The position numbers and the translations under genes were made by a program. Positions 24,801 through 32,100 of a stretch of DNA of 64,000 bases are shown piece by piece (positions within the stretch are counted from its first letter, which is position 1; each line of letters starts with the position of its first letter). The notes under the pieces are model-generated. The model saw nothing but the letters and a program-made list of their open reading frames with translations, was not told the origin of the DNA and ran no database searches. Origin of the DNA: Saturnia japonica (lineage: Eukaryota > Arthropoda > Insecta > Lepidoptera > Saturniidae). The stretch spans positions 2,914,001-2,978,000 of the forward strand of contig CM065310.1 of NCBI GenBank assembly GCA_033032175.1, in the 5' to 3' direction.

Positions 24801-27494
24801 TTTAATTTATTTATCAATACCTCTATCAATCTCTATCAATCATCCATTTGTGCCAAATGATTCTAAATATAAAACAATTATTTCATTAGCTGCATTTAGA
24901 AGAACAAAGCACATGTATATTGTACCATAATTCTGGGATGTCCCTCATTATATTGGTTACTAGCTGAACAATCCATTACTGAAAGTTGTTTATGTTCTAT
25001 GGCCATGAAGTGATATTGAATATGAAAAAAAAATTCAATTGGGCTGACCTACTTCTATAAATTTATTACAAAACTAAGGCAGTTTGAAATAATCAGAATT
25101 ATAAATAGAAAGAATTAAATATATTTTTTAATTATTAATGGAACACTTATATAGCCCATTTCACAGTAAAATTTCAATGATATGTGTGAAAATGTTTTCG
25201 AAATTAACTTTAATGCTTTGAAATTTAATGGAGTTGCATATAATTACTCACTTTCGCTTCTCCTCGTCAAGACGGCGCAGTGCGGTTTCCAAGTCGTTAA
25301 TACGCTCATCCCTGCGAGATTCTAGAGTGGAGGAAGATGGTGTAGGCTGAGCGGCCGGTGCTGTAAGAGCGATGGGAGGTGCACGGTACGAATCGCTTCG
25401 AGGTGTTGATTCCAACATCTGATTCTCCAATTCTGAGCATCTTTGTTTGTACTGTAGTACCTTCGTGCAGGAACCAGTCAAACATTAAACAAATAATGAA
25501 CATGCATCAAAACCTAAACTTGAACAGCCTGTTTATTTCTACCTTTTATATTTATAATATAGAAGATACTGTGCAGCTTTCATCAGTTTAATTTCACATA
25601 TACAGGTACTAGTATATTAGTTATACTTTTTGAAAAAGTTTATTCTCGCGGACTTTTTTGATTACAATACATTATACAATCTTTGACAATTGAATTGACA
25701 CAAATGATTTTTTTTGTATACTTCTCTGCATTCTTTTCTTGTGAAAGATAAAGGCAAAGGTATCCAAGACTTTGCAGCCAAGTCAGATGTATTTATAAAT
25801 TCATGTTTAGATATCATAGGCCGAAGAAGCCTTGTCCCATGTCCTCTTTTTTGACACAAATGAAATCCATAATAAAGAAAAGTCAATCATTGACACAAAT
25901 GACTTTTGATATTTAGAGTTCGTTCTAAAACCATATTTTTAAGTAAAAAGTTATAATACATACCCAAATAAAAACAGAGGAGAAAAATTACTCCGAAAAT
26001 TAGTACCTAAGTAATGTTGTTTTATTTGCTTAAGAATTAAGGTTGTTTATTTTCATAAATTCAATGTTAACATCAAAATGTCTTTGGTATTTTATAGTAC
26101 ATCTCACGGTATCTCTATCTACCTTCTGTGTCGACAACGATTTTATTACACCCAAACCTTCGATACAAAACTGGTAATACTTTAGAATCATTATTTATAT
26201 TACCTTAGCTTGAAGTCGAGACACCAAAGCGGCTTGCCCTTGTTGTGCGCGACGGTATGCATCGAGTCGACGCTTATGGTCAGCTGCTTCTCCAGCAAGC
26301 CTAGCACGGAGCTCTTCGTTTTGCCGTTGCAAATCACTGCTGACACCACCAACTGGCAAATCCATTTCTGGTGAACTTTCGACGCTTTTCTGTTAATTTG
26401 AAATAGATAATAATTCTTAAATGTAATATTAATTCACATTAATGATGAATAAATGAAGCATATTATTATAATTTTATTTTTGCCGCTGAAAGAAATAGTG
26501 TAAGTAGTATGCTTAGACACAAGTAATATTTTATTTAAACAGTAAAGCGTCGAAATCTATTTATTATTAATATAGGTAATTTCGAAAAAAGGACTTTTCA
26601 ATATAATGAGGGACAGATAACATTTCGAAAGTTTTTTAATTTTTTGTGTTTCTCTATCGTTTAATTTGAACACCCGTTACGCAGAAACTGATTTCGAAAT
26701 ATATGAAATTGTATGATAGTATTTTATAGTATGTAATTAGTTCTGTAGTACGTATTGTGTTGTGTATGAAATGAAATTAATCCGAATTATTTTATTTCGG
26801 CATATTTTTATCTTCCAAACTTACAATAAAACAGTAAAGAATTGAATTCTGTAACTTAATAATATTGACAAAGGCGCTCAAATAGAAAAGATTTTGGTTG
26901 TTCGCTGCATCTTGGCAGTCAGAGACATTCAGAAAGCGTGAGGCAAGGCTGACTGCTATATGTGAGTAGGTACCCCGTGTTATCTCAGAAATAAAAAGAG
27001 ATTCACAAAGCACGAGGTACGATTAAATCGCCGATGTTAAATATGAACACACCTATTATGTATATCATCTTGTCAGCCGAAAGACGTTCATTGTTGGACA
27101 TAGGCAGCGACATAGGCATCCGGCGACTTCCCGCAACTTTTACCAGGTCGTCGGACAACCTTGTGTCGGGTCTACCTACACTACGTCTTCCGGTACCTGG
27201 CCGCCACTTGACAACTCTTTGGCCCCATAAGCTATCCCTTCAACGGGCCACATGTCCCACCCACTTCCACATAATTATATTTATTCTTAGGGCTATGTTG
27301 CTGATTCTGGTTTTTCTTCTTCTCATCATTTCATGTAGGTACTAAATTCAACGCAAACGGAGTCGTGGCCAAATAAGCGGGATAAATTAGGAACCTACCT
27401 CTTTCTTTAAACGCTGTGGAAGAGTGGTTGGTGGTCGTCTAGCAGCAAGAGCGCGTACGCTCCGCGGCGTTGTTAGAACTTCCCTCGATGGTAA
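666..27494 (-). CDS. Root: Rootletin (CROCC/Root homologue), partial gene of 17 exons
   Basis: Rootletin is the main coiled-coil component of the ciliary rootlet and of centriole-linking fibres, anchoring the basal body in ciliated sensory neurons. Seventeen minus-strand exons join with matching phases into 892 open codons. The encoded protein has a short basic Pro/Arg-rich segment (residues 1-32) and then almost continuous heptad-rich coiled coil, with an interruption near residues 380-400. Family landmarks, judged from memory of vertebrate rootletin, are VLQYKQRCSELE (from residue 95), LTNDWEVMRDEM (about 198-209), AFNEYYSSEHNRLLSLWRE (from 220), and a segment ending VQAALHKYQIQIHELH (to 429). 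CEP250 is the paralogue and shares the family, but insects normally have one rootletin gene. Neither end is present: exon 1 lacks a start codon and exon 17 ends at a splice donor. Exons 5, 6 and 7 occur twice. Some introns are full of transposons, including an antisense LINE. The exact exon set used in mRNA is inferred. Confidence 0.9.
940..1141 (-). mobile_element. tRNA-derived SINE (family S1), 5'-truncated
   Basis: On the minus strand a pol III B box, GGTTCGATTCTC, is followed by a body shared with copies at 32.3, 54.4, 58.9 and 63.4 kb, including GTTAGGCAGAGGTGTAC on the plus strand. The A-box end is missing. Confidence 0.72.
1497..1700 (+). mobile_element. SINE family S2 (tRNA-like head)
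   Basis: GAGTTCGAATCCC near 1530 resembles a B box. It is followed by a body shared with other copies (GGTGAAGGAAAACATTG, GCTACCACCCTCAAGTTG, CTGTCACCAAGCAC). Confidence 0.6.
1790..1979 (-). CDS. Root: Rootletin exon 16
   Basis: This 190-nt exon uses acceptor ATACCACAG, starts in phase 0 and leaves after one base at AAG G|GTAATT. It encodes IMIDSLEKEKQYLQEQLAGV, then SEKDALEAVLFDTANMLED and ends VQQENYK. The EALxxxLFD-type motif recalls the LEGSLFEV stretch of vertebrate rootletin. Confidence 0.9.
2190..2545. mobile_element. MITE-like element with 30-bp terminal inverted repeats
   Basis: The left end 2190-2219 begins TGGGATCACGCACACC and is the reverse complement, with two mismatches, of the right end 2516-2545 (ending GGTGTGCGTATTCCCA). 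The 356-bp unit contains a C16 run at 2289-2304 and no transposase. No clear target duplication was found. It lies in the intron between rootletin exons 15 and 16. Confidence 0.7.
2742..2907 (-). CDS. Root: Rootletin exon 15
   Basis: This 166-nt exon uses acceptor TTTATCAG. One base completes Arg and it ends in phase 0 at CAG|GTGATT. It encodes ERGELSSQLTTMVRKKDSLN, then EEMIRLQQRLEQANETI, and ends DGEEKQ. This is one of the better conserved stretches of insect rootletin (from memory). Confidence 0.9.
3624..3864. repeat. Interspersed repeat family C
   Basis: Begins ACCCAACTGCGAAAAAGG and includes GACACGCTCTGTAGCCTAAA, with matching copies at 40.2 and 58.5 kb. It lies in the intron between exons 14 and 15 and is non-coding. 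Confidence 0.62.
4365..4561 (-). CDS. Root: Rootletin exon 14
   Basis: This 197-nt exon uses acceptor TTTAATAG, starts in phase 0 and leaves after two bases at ATC AG|GTCAGT. It encodes LEDERSTLSNQSSEQQGDL and continues to LEGEREKVELDLRQVI. An earlier GT after CGGCAG was rejected because only the GTCAGT donor keeps exon 15 in frame. Confidence 0.88.
4604..4740 (+). mobile_element. SINE family S2 fragment
   Basis: GTGGTCGAGTGGTTTACACC resembles the tRNA A-box region of S2, and GTGAAAGAAAACATCATG matches the S2 body. Confidence 0.5.
5155..5375 (+). mobile_element. SINE family S2, 3' fragment
   Basis: Shares GACTAGCTACCACCCTCAAG and CTTGGGCCACATCGTCACT with the copies at 1.6 and 63.1 kb. The tRNA-like head is missing. 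Confidence 0.5.
5593..5723 (-). CDS. Root: Rootletin exon 13
   Basis: This 131-nt exon is separated from exon 12 by a short 82-bp intron. Its acceptor is CGAAATAG, two bases complete Asn, and it ends in phase 0 at AAT|GTAAGT. It encodes DLEIELERAMIERGDLQDLV and continues to LDNEKKKLQEDVKN, regular acidic/basic heptads. Confidence 0.88.
5806..5951 (-). CDS. Root: Rootletin exon 12
   Basis: This 146-nt exon uses acceptor TTTTTAG. One base completes Arg and it leaves after one base at AGA A|GTAATT. It encodes AEEERSSRLRSELVTVREEL and continues to ILSQMEKHR. Confidence 0.87.
6170..6321 (-). CDS. Root: Rootletin exon 11
   Basis: This 152-nt exon uses acceptor AATTATAG, starts in phase 0 and leaves after two bases (TTG AG|GTATTA). 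It encodes coiled coil starting VESLTSDYEKLQKINLRLEK and ending EAANRESVL. Confidence 0.88.
7336..7466 (-). CDS. Root: Rootletin exon 10
   Basis: This 131-nt exon uses acceptor TTTTAG. Two bases complete Gly and it ends in phase 0 at ATG|GTATTG. It encodes KLDQANADLNQLLQEKESMQ and continues through LRIDKNNLERNRVEINAM. Only 95 bp separate it from exon 9. Confidence 0.88.
7562..7667 (-). CDS. Root: Rootletin exon 9
   Basis: This 106-nt exon uses acceptor TTTACAG, starts in phase 0 and ends after one base (CAA G|GTATTA). It encodes coiled coil VKLQNAREQLGSSRKQ and continues to LESKVQDLQ. Confidence 0.88.
7736..7985. other. Unexplained GC-richer segment in intron 8
   Basis: A roughly 200-bp stretch is notably GC-rich for an intron and open in two plus-strand frames (one reading MQPPYVDLSKDHHNGRPY, the other SAYAASGGVRSPVANYLRPS). 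It abuts the short H1 Helitron-like element at 8028. It may be transposon coding debris. No family was recognised. Confidence 0.35.
8028..8315 (+). mobile_element. Helitron-like non-autonomous element, family H1 (short)
   Basis: Begins TCGATACAGATATTATAAAG and ends CACAGCTAG. It is flanked by A on the left and T on the right, as expected for Helitron insertion between A and T. It shares the terminal GAAACCGTGGGGCACAGCTAG with the longer H1 copies. No protein is encoded. Confidence 0.65.
9104..9218 (-). CDS. Root: Rootletin exon 8
   Basis: This 115-nt exon uses acceptor TTGTTCAG. Its first base completes the split Arg codon and it ends in phase 0 at CAT|GTAAGT. It encodes SPKCGVSQAANATAFAEST and then VQAALHKYQIQIHELH. 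This matches the segment in vertebrate rootletin where the Ser/Pro-rich interruption gives way to coiled coil again. Confidence 0.88.
9219..10045. other. Rootletin intron sequence between exon 8 and the LINE
   Basis: AT-rich intron with a T-run at 9287-9300 and no ORF or recognisable repeat. Confidence 0.7.
10046..10057 (+). repeat. LINE target-site duplication, left copy
   Basis: The 12-bp sequence ATGGCGTTACCA recurs immediately after the poly(A) of the LINE at 14049-14060. The first A of the right copy could instead belong to the poly(A). Confidence 0.88.
10203..11618 (+). CDS. LINE ORF1, gag-like nucleic-acid-binding protein
   Basis: This complete ORF of 471 codons encodes the RNA-binding, RNP-forming protein of the retrotransposon. 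The N-terminus is acidic (residues 1-50), followed by a Lys/Arg-rich patch (about 55-76). Three zinc knuckles follow: C240-C243-H248-C253, C260-C263-H267-C270 and C277-C280-H284-C291. After them comes RIRELMAEYNCTYRRAL, a block that recurs in I-like LINE ORF1 proteins (from memory). Its stop codon overlaps the ORF2 start by 8 nt (ATGGATAA). No internal stop or frameshift is seen, so it could still be translated. It is a transposon protein, not a host gene. Confidence 0.9.
   Translation: MDSNIEQTNSENILILNDGTELLSESDMIDIEEDRLCKVELTQMEQEQKTHVRPIKRLRNEEEKEWTVVKKKKEKKLNDGNNVIEMYISGKDTIPKQFTLARLFMIHKITDIIKVKYLNPYRVRIDITNENSAEKLETCKEFIDKGWRIQRAWEKSLSYGVIKDIDLDTTEELMLSSIECPNSAELISVNRLMRRSPNKEGWTPSETVRLCFKGSYLPAYIQVDGLRIAVEPYVFPVSQCSRCWKLGHTAKRCPSGKIICPKCTQNHANCETTDYKCINCSGKHMALNRSCPAYLKEKRIRELMAEYNCTYRRALTIYVSPNLPSQEEITSSDNFYKFLHEPTDFSDTIYQNSPTFAEVVKVKADIHRQNQRKQTLQTTKKTKFVHTRPSENLSENIHGEDIPNTPPTPKKGVKFEELLLRLKEIIFLSKDNIQSKVKNIIKLSVEWLILVVVDNIADWPVLNIILNYFNG
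11611..13419 (+). pseudogene. LINE ORF2 5' portion: AP endonuclease and truncated reverse transcriptase
   Basis: This ORF of 602 codons starts at an ATG overlapping the ORF1 stop. Residues 1-230 form an apurinic-type endonuclease: ILQWNTQS with Asn16, LSETW with Glu43, LMGDFNGHHSNW and GSDHLMI. Reverse transcriptase begins around residue 400. The motif-A region reads CFIDVDNAYNNVD. After WNFLTKR a TAG stops the frame, and motif C (FADD-type) and the thumb are absent. The frame ends where an internal deletion joins it to RNase H sequence. As it stands the protein cannot reverse-transcribe, although the endonuclease looks intact. Confidence 0.88.
13383..13922 (+). pseudogene. LINE ORF2 3' portion: residual RNase H and C-terminal domain
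   Basis: After the deletion join the element continues in another frame. It reads ELLNEEVDRLAREA, the last conserved block of a LINE RNase H (normally N..AD.LA..A), then WTRAETVTALRLRSGH and a Cys/His cluster CTECDYIEDAYHIMVEC typical of I and R1 ORF2 C-termini. The apparent ATG at 13383 lies upstream of the join in reverse-transcriptase sequence and is probably not a real start. Roughly 1.2-1.5 kb of normal ORF2 is estimated missing. Confidence 0.82.
14049..14060 (+). repeat. LINE target-site duplication, right copy
   Basis: Matches 10046-10057 exactly and follows the element's A-run. The same sequence also appears at about 19332-19343 because this region is inside the tandem duplication. 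Confidence 0.88.
14216..14352 (-). CDS. Root: Rootletin exon 7, proximal copy (A)
   Basis: This 137-nt exon enters in phase 0 and leaves after two bases at GATAG|GTATTT. It is the copy adjacent to exon 8, and its AG overhang plus the first A of exon 8 gives Arg. It starts 168 bp beyond the 3' end of the antisense LINE that fills the following intron. Confidence 0.82.
14361..15510. other. Rootletin intron 6A-7A
   Basis: Non-coding intron sequence between exons 7A and 6A. Plus-strand open frames here, such as the one overlapping exon 7A, are shadows. The same sequence recurs in 19644-20793. Confidence 0.75.
15511..15675 (-). CDS. Root: Rootletin exon 6, proximal copy (A)
   Basis: This 165-nt duplicate of exon 6 has intact splice sites and open phase 0. 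It encodes QPDVDHVLPTSTPHVNVES and MRVELREMTSQRDAAI. A Glu in MRVEL is more typical of a coiled coil than copy B's Val, so copy A may be closer to the ancestral state (inference). Confidence 0.78.
15724..15960 (+). mobile_element. SINE family S2-like copy in duplication copy A
   Basis: Contains GTAAAGGAAAACATCGTGATG and TCTCAAGTTGGAAATGTGTC, which match the S2 body. A second copy at about 21007-21243 is simply part of tandem copy B. Confidence 0.5.
16813..17025 (-). CDS. Root: Rootletin exon 5, proximal copy (A)
   Basis: This 213-nt duplicate of exon 5 keeps both splice sites (acceptor GGCAG, donor AAA|GTAAGT) and an open phase-0 frame, reading RDLYRV where copy B reads RDLHRV. If spliced onto exon 7B it would be read in the wrong frame and hit TAA after about 37 codons. 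It can function only when joined to exon 4, that is with the B copies skipped. Confidence 0.75.
17461..18702 (+). pseudogene. Duplicated LINE ORF2 fragment (end of endonuclease, truncated RT)
   Basis: Open frame of about 414 codons identical to the ORF2 region from 12178, beginning within the endonuclease just before SSDIALQFQW. It has no own start or promoter and ends at the same TAG after WNFLTKR. Confidence 0.88.
18666..19205 (+). pseudogene. Duplicated LINE RNase H/C-terminal remnant
   Basis: Identical to 13383-13922, including the NEEVDRLAREA block and the Cys/His cluster. It shares the same deletion join, so the deletion preceded the duplication. Confidence 0.85.
19499..19635 (-). CDS. 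Root: Rootletin exon 7, distal copy (B)
   Basis: This 137-nt exon enters in phase 0 (acceptor GAACAG) and leaves after two bases (GAT AG|GTATTT). It encodes EERCECAESACSEAG, then VMRSALEEVARALIQDSEP and HLLHLPD. It looks identical to copy A. Its two-base overhang fits exon 8 but not the phase-0 exon 5A that lies next downstream. Confidence 0.82.
20794..20958 (-). CDS. Root: Rootletin exon 6, distal copy (B)
   Basis: This 165-nt exon (55 codons) is phase 0 at both ends, with acceptor TTGTTAG and donor TTG|GTATGT. It encodes QPDVPHALPTSTPHVNVES, then coiled coil with MTSQRDAAIAELRERDTRI and LLGELQGL. Five bases differ from copy A, changing three residues (P for D, A for V, V for E). All five lie between the middle and the start of the exon. 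Confidence 0.85.
21007..21243 (+). mobile_element. SINE family S2-like copy in duplication copy B
   Basis: Counterpart of 15724-15960, with five or so substitutions. Present because of the segmental duplication. Confidence 0.5.
22098..22310 (-). CDS. Root: Rootletin exon 5, distal copy (B)
   Basis: This 213-nt exon (71 codons) is phase 0 at both ends, with acceptor TTTGGCAG and donor AAA|GTAAGT. It begins AFNEYYSSEHNRLLSLWRE, the most recognisable rootletin block, and ends AINAFAAQGSTK. It is one of two tandem copies and differs from the other by one residue (His in RDLHRV, where copy A has Tyr). As the copy nearest exon 4 it is the natural splice partner by distance. Confidence 0.88.
23240..23400 (+). 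pseudogene. RTE-like LINE ORF2 C-terminal remnant
   Basis: The plus strand encodes KGRPVRRSDNIERVTGKLWM, then REEAYTQHWLHVD after a stop. This is the usual end of an RTE reverse-transcriptase protein (GRP..RW.D.I....G..W...A, EAY..QW). It sits in the intron between exons 4 and 5B. Confidence 0.55.
23590..23770 (+). pseudogene. Second RTE-like ORF2 C-terminal remnant
   Basis: The plus strand reads KPYIRWVDEITAVWQVAYC, then DWLATDLKGQ with stops, and a trace of EEAFAKSNN in another frame. This is a degraded version of the same domain from a different element. Confidence 0.5.
23829..23994 (-). CDS. Root: Rootletin exon 4
   Basis: This 166-nt exon uses acceptor TTGTAG. Its first G completes the codon split after exon 3, and it ends in phase 0 at CAA|GTTTGT, a weak donor. 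It encodes CEKLVSQNNLLRDQLEES, then LTNDWEVMRDEMAIKEDEW and DEEQ. This leads directly into exon 5 (AFNEYYSSEH), as in vertebrate rootletin. Confidence 0.88.
24118..24290 (+). mobile_element. SINE family S2 copy
   Basis: Shows TTTTGGTGAAAGAAAAGATTG and CAAGTTGAAAATCTGTCACC, the S2 body. It lies in the intron between rootletin exons 3 and 4. Confidence 0.52.
24598..24745 (+). repeat. Interspersed repeat, common lepidopteran type
   Basis: TTATTCAATTTAGGCCCCAA, GGCACTTATGAATGTCAAAA and ACTACCACCGGTTCGGAAAA form a segment I recall as very frequent in moth and butterfly genomes. Its element class is uncertain. Confidence 0.5.
25252..25460 (-). CDS. Root: Rootletin exon 3
   Basis: This 209-nt exon enters in phase 0 and leaves after two bases of a codon (CGA AA|GTGAGT). 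It encodes VLQYKQRCSELENQMLES, a signature rootletin stretch, then a Ser/Pro/Ala-rich linker, then heptads ending LETALRRLDEEKRK. The acceptor (CACGAAG) is a less common AAG form with a weak pyrimidine tract. It was chosen because it continues the VSRLQAK|VLQYK alignment exactly. Confidence 0.88.
25461..26203. other. Rootletin intron between exons 3 and 2
   Basis: AT-rich, no repeat or ORF recognised. Confidence 0.7.
26204..26389 (-). CDS. Root: Rootletin exon 2
   Basis: This 186-nt exon (62 codons) is phase 0 at both ends, with acceptor TTAACAG and donor AAG|GTAATA. It starts KSVESSPEMDLPVGG and moves into coiled coil containing LQRQNEELRARLAGE and RRAQQGQAALVSRLQAK. The last part corresponds to a conserved Gln-rich rootletin segment just before the LQYK-RCSELE motif. 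Confidence 0.9.
27040..27280 (-). pseudogene. RTE-like LINE ORF2 C-terminal remnant
   Basis: The minus strand encodes WKWVGHVAR, stop, RDSLWGQRVVKWRPGTGRR, then GRPDTRLSDDLVKVAGSRRM, the hallmark RTE C-terminus (W.GH.AR ... GRP..R..DD). It lies in the intron between exons 1 and 2, close to exon 1. Confidence 0.6.
27399..27494 (-). CDS. Root: Rootletin exon 1 of this window
   Basis: This 96-nt exon has phase 0 at both ends. The acceptor reads TTCTTATAG and the donor GAG|GTAGGT. It encodes 32 residues, LPSREVLTTPRSVRAL followed by a basic, proline-containing stretch ending LKKE. This is probably the non-helical head region ahead of the coiled coil. There is no initiator Met, so at least one more 5' exon must lie to the right. 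Confidence 0.75.
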
Positions 27495-28021
27495 CTATAA
27501 GAAATACTTATACATTATAAATAATCTCTTTAAATACCATACCAATCACAACGATTTATGAAACTGAGATTTAACCTTAAAAGTGACTTTCTTTTTTAAT
27601 TTCTTATAGGGATATTTCATTTCTAAATACAGCTTGTGATAAGAATTGTATTCTAAAATCATATTATTCCACTATAAAAGCTTTATTTAACACAAAAGTT
27701 TCTTCGTTAAAATACTTTTTGCACGAAAGGTTTGAAAACAAAAAGGAACACGAAAGAAAAAAGGACTACATTCTTAAGCGAAGGAATGGAAATGCGGTTG
27801 TTTCACCACTGACGATTCCGTGAACTTAGGCTATCGATCTAGGCGTATAATTAACATCGCCCACAAGGCATTACTCAAAACCTTAGTGTAGGTACCTATG
27901 CAGTTTGTTCTATAACCTGACCGTTTGAATTAATTTGAACAGAGAAAAACTAGACCAATACATAACAACCAATATTTTAATATCTCGAACGTTTGAATGG
28001 TAGGTAACCTACTACTACTTA

Positions 28022-28440
28022 TCTACATTAATAAATCTGTTGTTCTGTCTGTCTAGTCTCAGTTCGGTCTGTACATGTAATTTTATTTTCAAAATAACTA
28101 ATATACATCTATAATGTTATATGACTACTACAAAGTTTATTATGACATTAAAAAACGTTTTATTTGTCTGCTGTATTTATGTCCGGATTTAATTTAAAAA
28201 TGGCTTGACTGATTTTTATGCAATTTTGTACACGTGAAGTTTTGTCATCATGAATTGATTGGTTATAAGAATTATTATCATTAATAATTTTAGAAATCAT
28301 AAAAAATAGCCAAGACTCAAATTTGTATTGATTCTCGACCGATTTTGATGGAATATAACACATGGAAAGTATATGTAATTCCCCAATTAATAAAATTAAG
28401 GGATGAAAATTAACAGTGTAATATATTAGGCACCGTTCAT
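28022..28440 (+). mobile_element. Helitron-like family H4, 3'-truncated
   Basis: TCTACATTAATAAATCTGTT follows an A. TGTCCGGATTTAATTTAAAA matches the H4 interior. No CTAG end is found. Confidence 0.55.
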
Positions 28441-29328
28441 TGCTATTACATAATCTAATTCTAACAGTAGGTCACGAAAGTTCAATTACCTTCCTTAATG
28501 TATGGAAATTGCTATAGTACACCTTAACCTTGTACGAAATGGTGTAAACTTTAACATTTTATGTAAATAATAACAAATGGTTTCTTATTATAGAATATAA
28601 TCAAAGTCTTACCCATTTATTGATTGTTTCATTATTCCAATAATTTTACGTGACTCATACTTGTAACCAAATGCATCAAAAGAAAAAAAAATGATAATCA
28701 CATCAGTATCCTAGCAACCCAAAGGTTTAGAAAACAACAAAATTATTATCGCCGCCATATTTTCAGTCTTTTCGACTGGTAATTTACATTGATCGTTTAT
28801 AATTAAACACAAATATTAAAATCGTACAATAATCTTTAATATTTCATTAATTTACAGCAATAAATATCGCTACGTTTAACGCCTGACAGTAAAATCCTAG
28901 CAATGTTTTTAATTACTTATCACTAATTCGTATGAACACTAACCGTTAATTCATGATGTTGCAATAATTATTTTCGAAAACATTTTCGGAGACGTGTGTT
29001 TTATTACAACGGGGTAGTTATACTGTATACGAAAAAATCGGATTATTTTTAATGTCGAGGGTGTCCTTTAACTGCGTTTCGGTTGGCCGAACACCCTTCG
29101 TTTCCGAAGCCGAATATATTGATAAGGATTGTGATATCTACCTATTAACTTTTTATTGATCCTCGGTGATTTGAATAAAAGTATCTTCTTCACGTACTTA
29201 GGTAATTTCTTTGATATTGAAGCAATCATGGCGTAATGATGTCCTTCATTGTGCCAAAATATTCAAGGAAAAATATACATGTAATGAAAACATAGCATAG
29301 CCGCACTCAAATTGAAAATTTATAACCC

Positions 29329-29597
29329 AGACCCTTTTACGGCTATTTTCAATAACCTATCTGACCGTTGTTTTAGTTACTAAAGATAGACAAAAATAAC
29401 CTTTCTTCTTAACTTTGTTTTCCAATAATCTATCGATGGGATAGCATTTCGTATCTACATAATATATATCCGTATACTATAGCTTGGATAGATAAGAGGG
29501 AAACCGATATCTGTCTTAAGTTAAAGATAGTACTTATTACACATATGTACTAATCCGGGATAGTAAGCTCAGATATGTTGTAGAAAAAATCCGATAG
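29329..29597. repeat. Interspersed repeat family M
   Basis: About 265 bp shared with 39826-40090, including TTCAATAACCTATCTGACCG, GATAGATAAGAGGGAAACCG and AAGTTAAAGATAGTACTTAT. It may be a MITE, but ends are unclear. Confidence 0.6.
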
Positions 29598-29884
29598 ATA
29601 TGCCTACTTGAATTTTAAGTGTTGATTTTGTTTTTGTACTACTAATTAATGTATCTATGGCTGTTTTACAAGGGCTGCTGCTCTGGCGACTGAGAAACAA
29701 TGATTAATGAATTATAAGCCCAATATTGGCTGGGAAGTCCAAAAACCTGCGGTTGACACTATACAATTCTGGGGCCGGCACGGTGAACCGATCTACCTCG
29801 ATTTACGCCAATGCCACATATTTTGTTTTTCATACTGAATCAGAAAAATGTCTACAGTTTAGATATCAATGTTATATTTAGAGA

Positions 29885-30443
29885 CTAGCTGAGTCAGCAG
29901 TTTCGCTTACGTGGACAATAGAATGCCATCGATCGAGCATACACGCGGCGAATCTTGCTTCCCCGCTCCCGGATATTTTAAAGACGAAAATGCTTATTGT
30001 GGGTGTTCCTTAGAAGATAGAAATATACTCTTAGTGATTATTTTGTAGGTATTTTTAAAGTCTCCGTTTGTGTAGTACATTAATTTGATCTATTTGTTAT
30101 GGTTTACTCAGAGTAGCCATTTAAGCTCCCGAATTAATTCACCATAAGCAGTTTTTTTTATTTGCGCGGAACTGTAATTCTTTTTCTGAAACGAAAGTAG
30201 CCTAAGTTACTCCTTATAACATCAGCTATTTACCAGTGAAAGTTCCGTCAAAATCTGAGATTTCTGTTCTGAGATTACCCGGAACAAGCAAACAGACAGA
30301 CAGAAAGAAAGACAGACAAAAAAAATTAAAATGAGTTTTTGTTATACGTATCGTATACATACTCATATGCATTTAGTAAAAAAAATGTTATTTTGACATT
30401 ACAAACAGACACTTCAATTTTATCAATTTTATAGGTGTATAGA
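29885..30443 (-). mobile_element. Helitron-like non-autonomous element, family H2, full length
   Basis: 559 bp on the minus strand, from TCTATACACCTATAAAATTG (30443) to CTGACTCAGCTAG (29885), inserted between A and T. It contains a run of CAGACAGA units. The same family recurs at 40.9, 44.6, 52.1 and 63.3 kb. Confidence 0.72.
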
Positions 30444-30449
30444 TGACAA

Positions 30450-31000
30450 AATACTATAAAGTAGTTATTATTTGCATAGGTAGCGAATTTTCCTGGTGCG
30501 AGAGGGGGGGGGGGGGAGGCAGCCGCTAGCTGATCACAGCCATTATAAGGCATTTTTTTTAAATCTCAAGATAAAAAGAATAAAAACTTCCTTCAATACC
30601 GTCGATTTTTCTAGGGTGAGCACTGGACACTACTCAACCTGCCCCCTTCATTACGTTGTACGTGATGACGTTGATTGTACGTGAATTTCACCTGTAAACT
30701 ATGAATAAAAATATATCCAATCATCTGAAGAAACGAGAAATCGCCTTAGTCTCTATGTAATTTAAGACGTAAGTTGATTGACCGGATAGATAAATAAGAT
30801 TGCTAAGTACTCATGTAGGCTTTCGTAGGAATTTTGTTTACAACTTACATTTTACATGTACCTGTCCAAGATTAGTGGATTAATAGTAATTTTCTATTAA
30901 GGCACGTTTATATAAACATCTTTTTTTTCATAGCAATAATGACTCATATTGACAGCACATAACATGTCTGACTCAATCATACCACCATACAAAAGGCGTA
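30450..31000. other. Non-coding AT-rich sequence with a G13 run
   Basis: A run of about 13 G occurs near 30506-30518. No gene is seen. Confidence 0.55.
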
Positions 31001-31008
31001 ACACCTGC

Positions 31009-31098
31009 TTTATATTGGTGAAAGAATTTTTAAAATCGGTCAAGTAATTTTGAGTTAACAAAAAATTAAATCTTTCCTCTTTATAATATTGGTATAGA
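31009..31098 (-). mobile_element. Helitron-like H1 5' fragment
   Basis: The minus strand matches the 8028 copy (TTATAAAGAGGAAAGATTTA and the ACTTGACCGATTTTAAAAAT segment). Confidence 0.5.
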
Positions 31099-32100
31099 TG
31101 ACAGGCATTAGATTATTTACATACCTACTACAATGTGCGAAATGTTCGCACAGACAGCTTTATAATTATTTTTAGTTCATAATTGAGTAACTAAAGCTGC
31201 TCTTTTCGGTGAACGCAATTTGACATCACATTCACATCATATGTGTAAAATTTATGTAAATATGACACGTATGATATCAAAGTAAAGTCATTTGTTCACC
31301 GTGTTGAATCTAGGCTCTCCAATCTGCTGCAACTTTTACCAGGTCAGATTGTAATAAAACTCTAAGTTATTAAATATGAAATTATAAATCAGTATTTGTA
31401 GAATCGTCATAATATTCGATAAAATTATTGTACAAGCTGCTTGGAGTAACTCCTAACATAATCCATCGTTGTTTATAATTTATATTGCCCTTAGATATTC
31501 GTATCATGCCAATTGTTTGTTGTTATTTCTGTAGTCTACATACTATCAGGGCAGGCAAGTACTCATATATTATATACAAATTACCAATTATTATATTTAA
31601 ATTATTATTATAATTAATATGAAGATGTAAAGGTATACTATAAAACACAAGATTTCTGTCTGTACGACATCTTATAACTCGACAAATATTGATTTGTTGT
31701 TAAATAAAAACTTACTCTCTTATGCCTAAATATTACTTGGAATCAAGTCGAAAAAAAGCTTTGCCGCAGCGCGTTCTTCTGTAATATTCTGTCGAAAGGA
31801 CAATAAGTAGGTAATATTATGCAGTGAAATCCGCTGATGTATCTAGTGTTATAATATTATGAAAACAAAAAACAATTATTATCGTTATTACAACAATGTA
31901 AACACATCTCAACACTTGAATTACGTCAGAACGCAAAAAGTTCGATGCCCGATATAGCATAACAAATTTCGATAACAGTTTAGTTGTAATGATTATGTAC
32001 GCAGAATTCTATTCCAGTGTGATATTTTTACACAAATTACTCTAATTTATAATAAGAATATCACTCGAGCGACAGAGCTGCGCTCGGTATTTTACAAAAC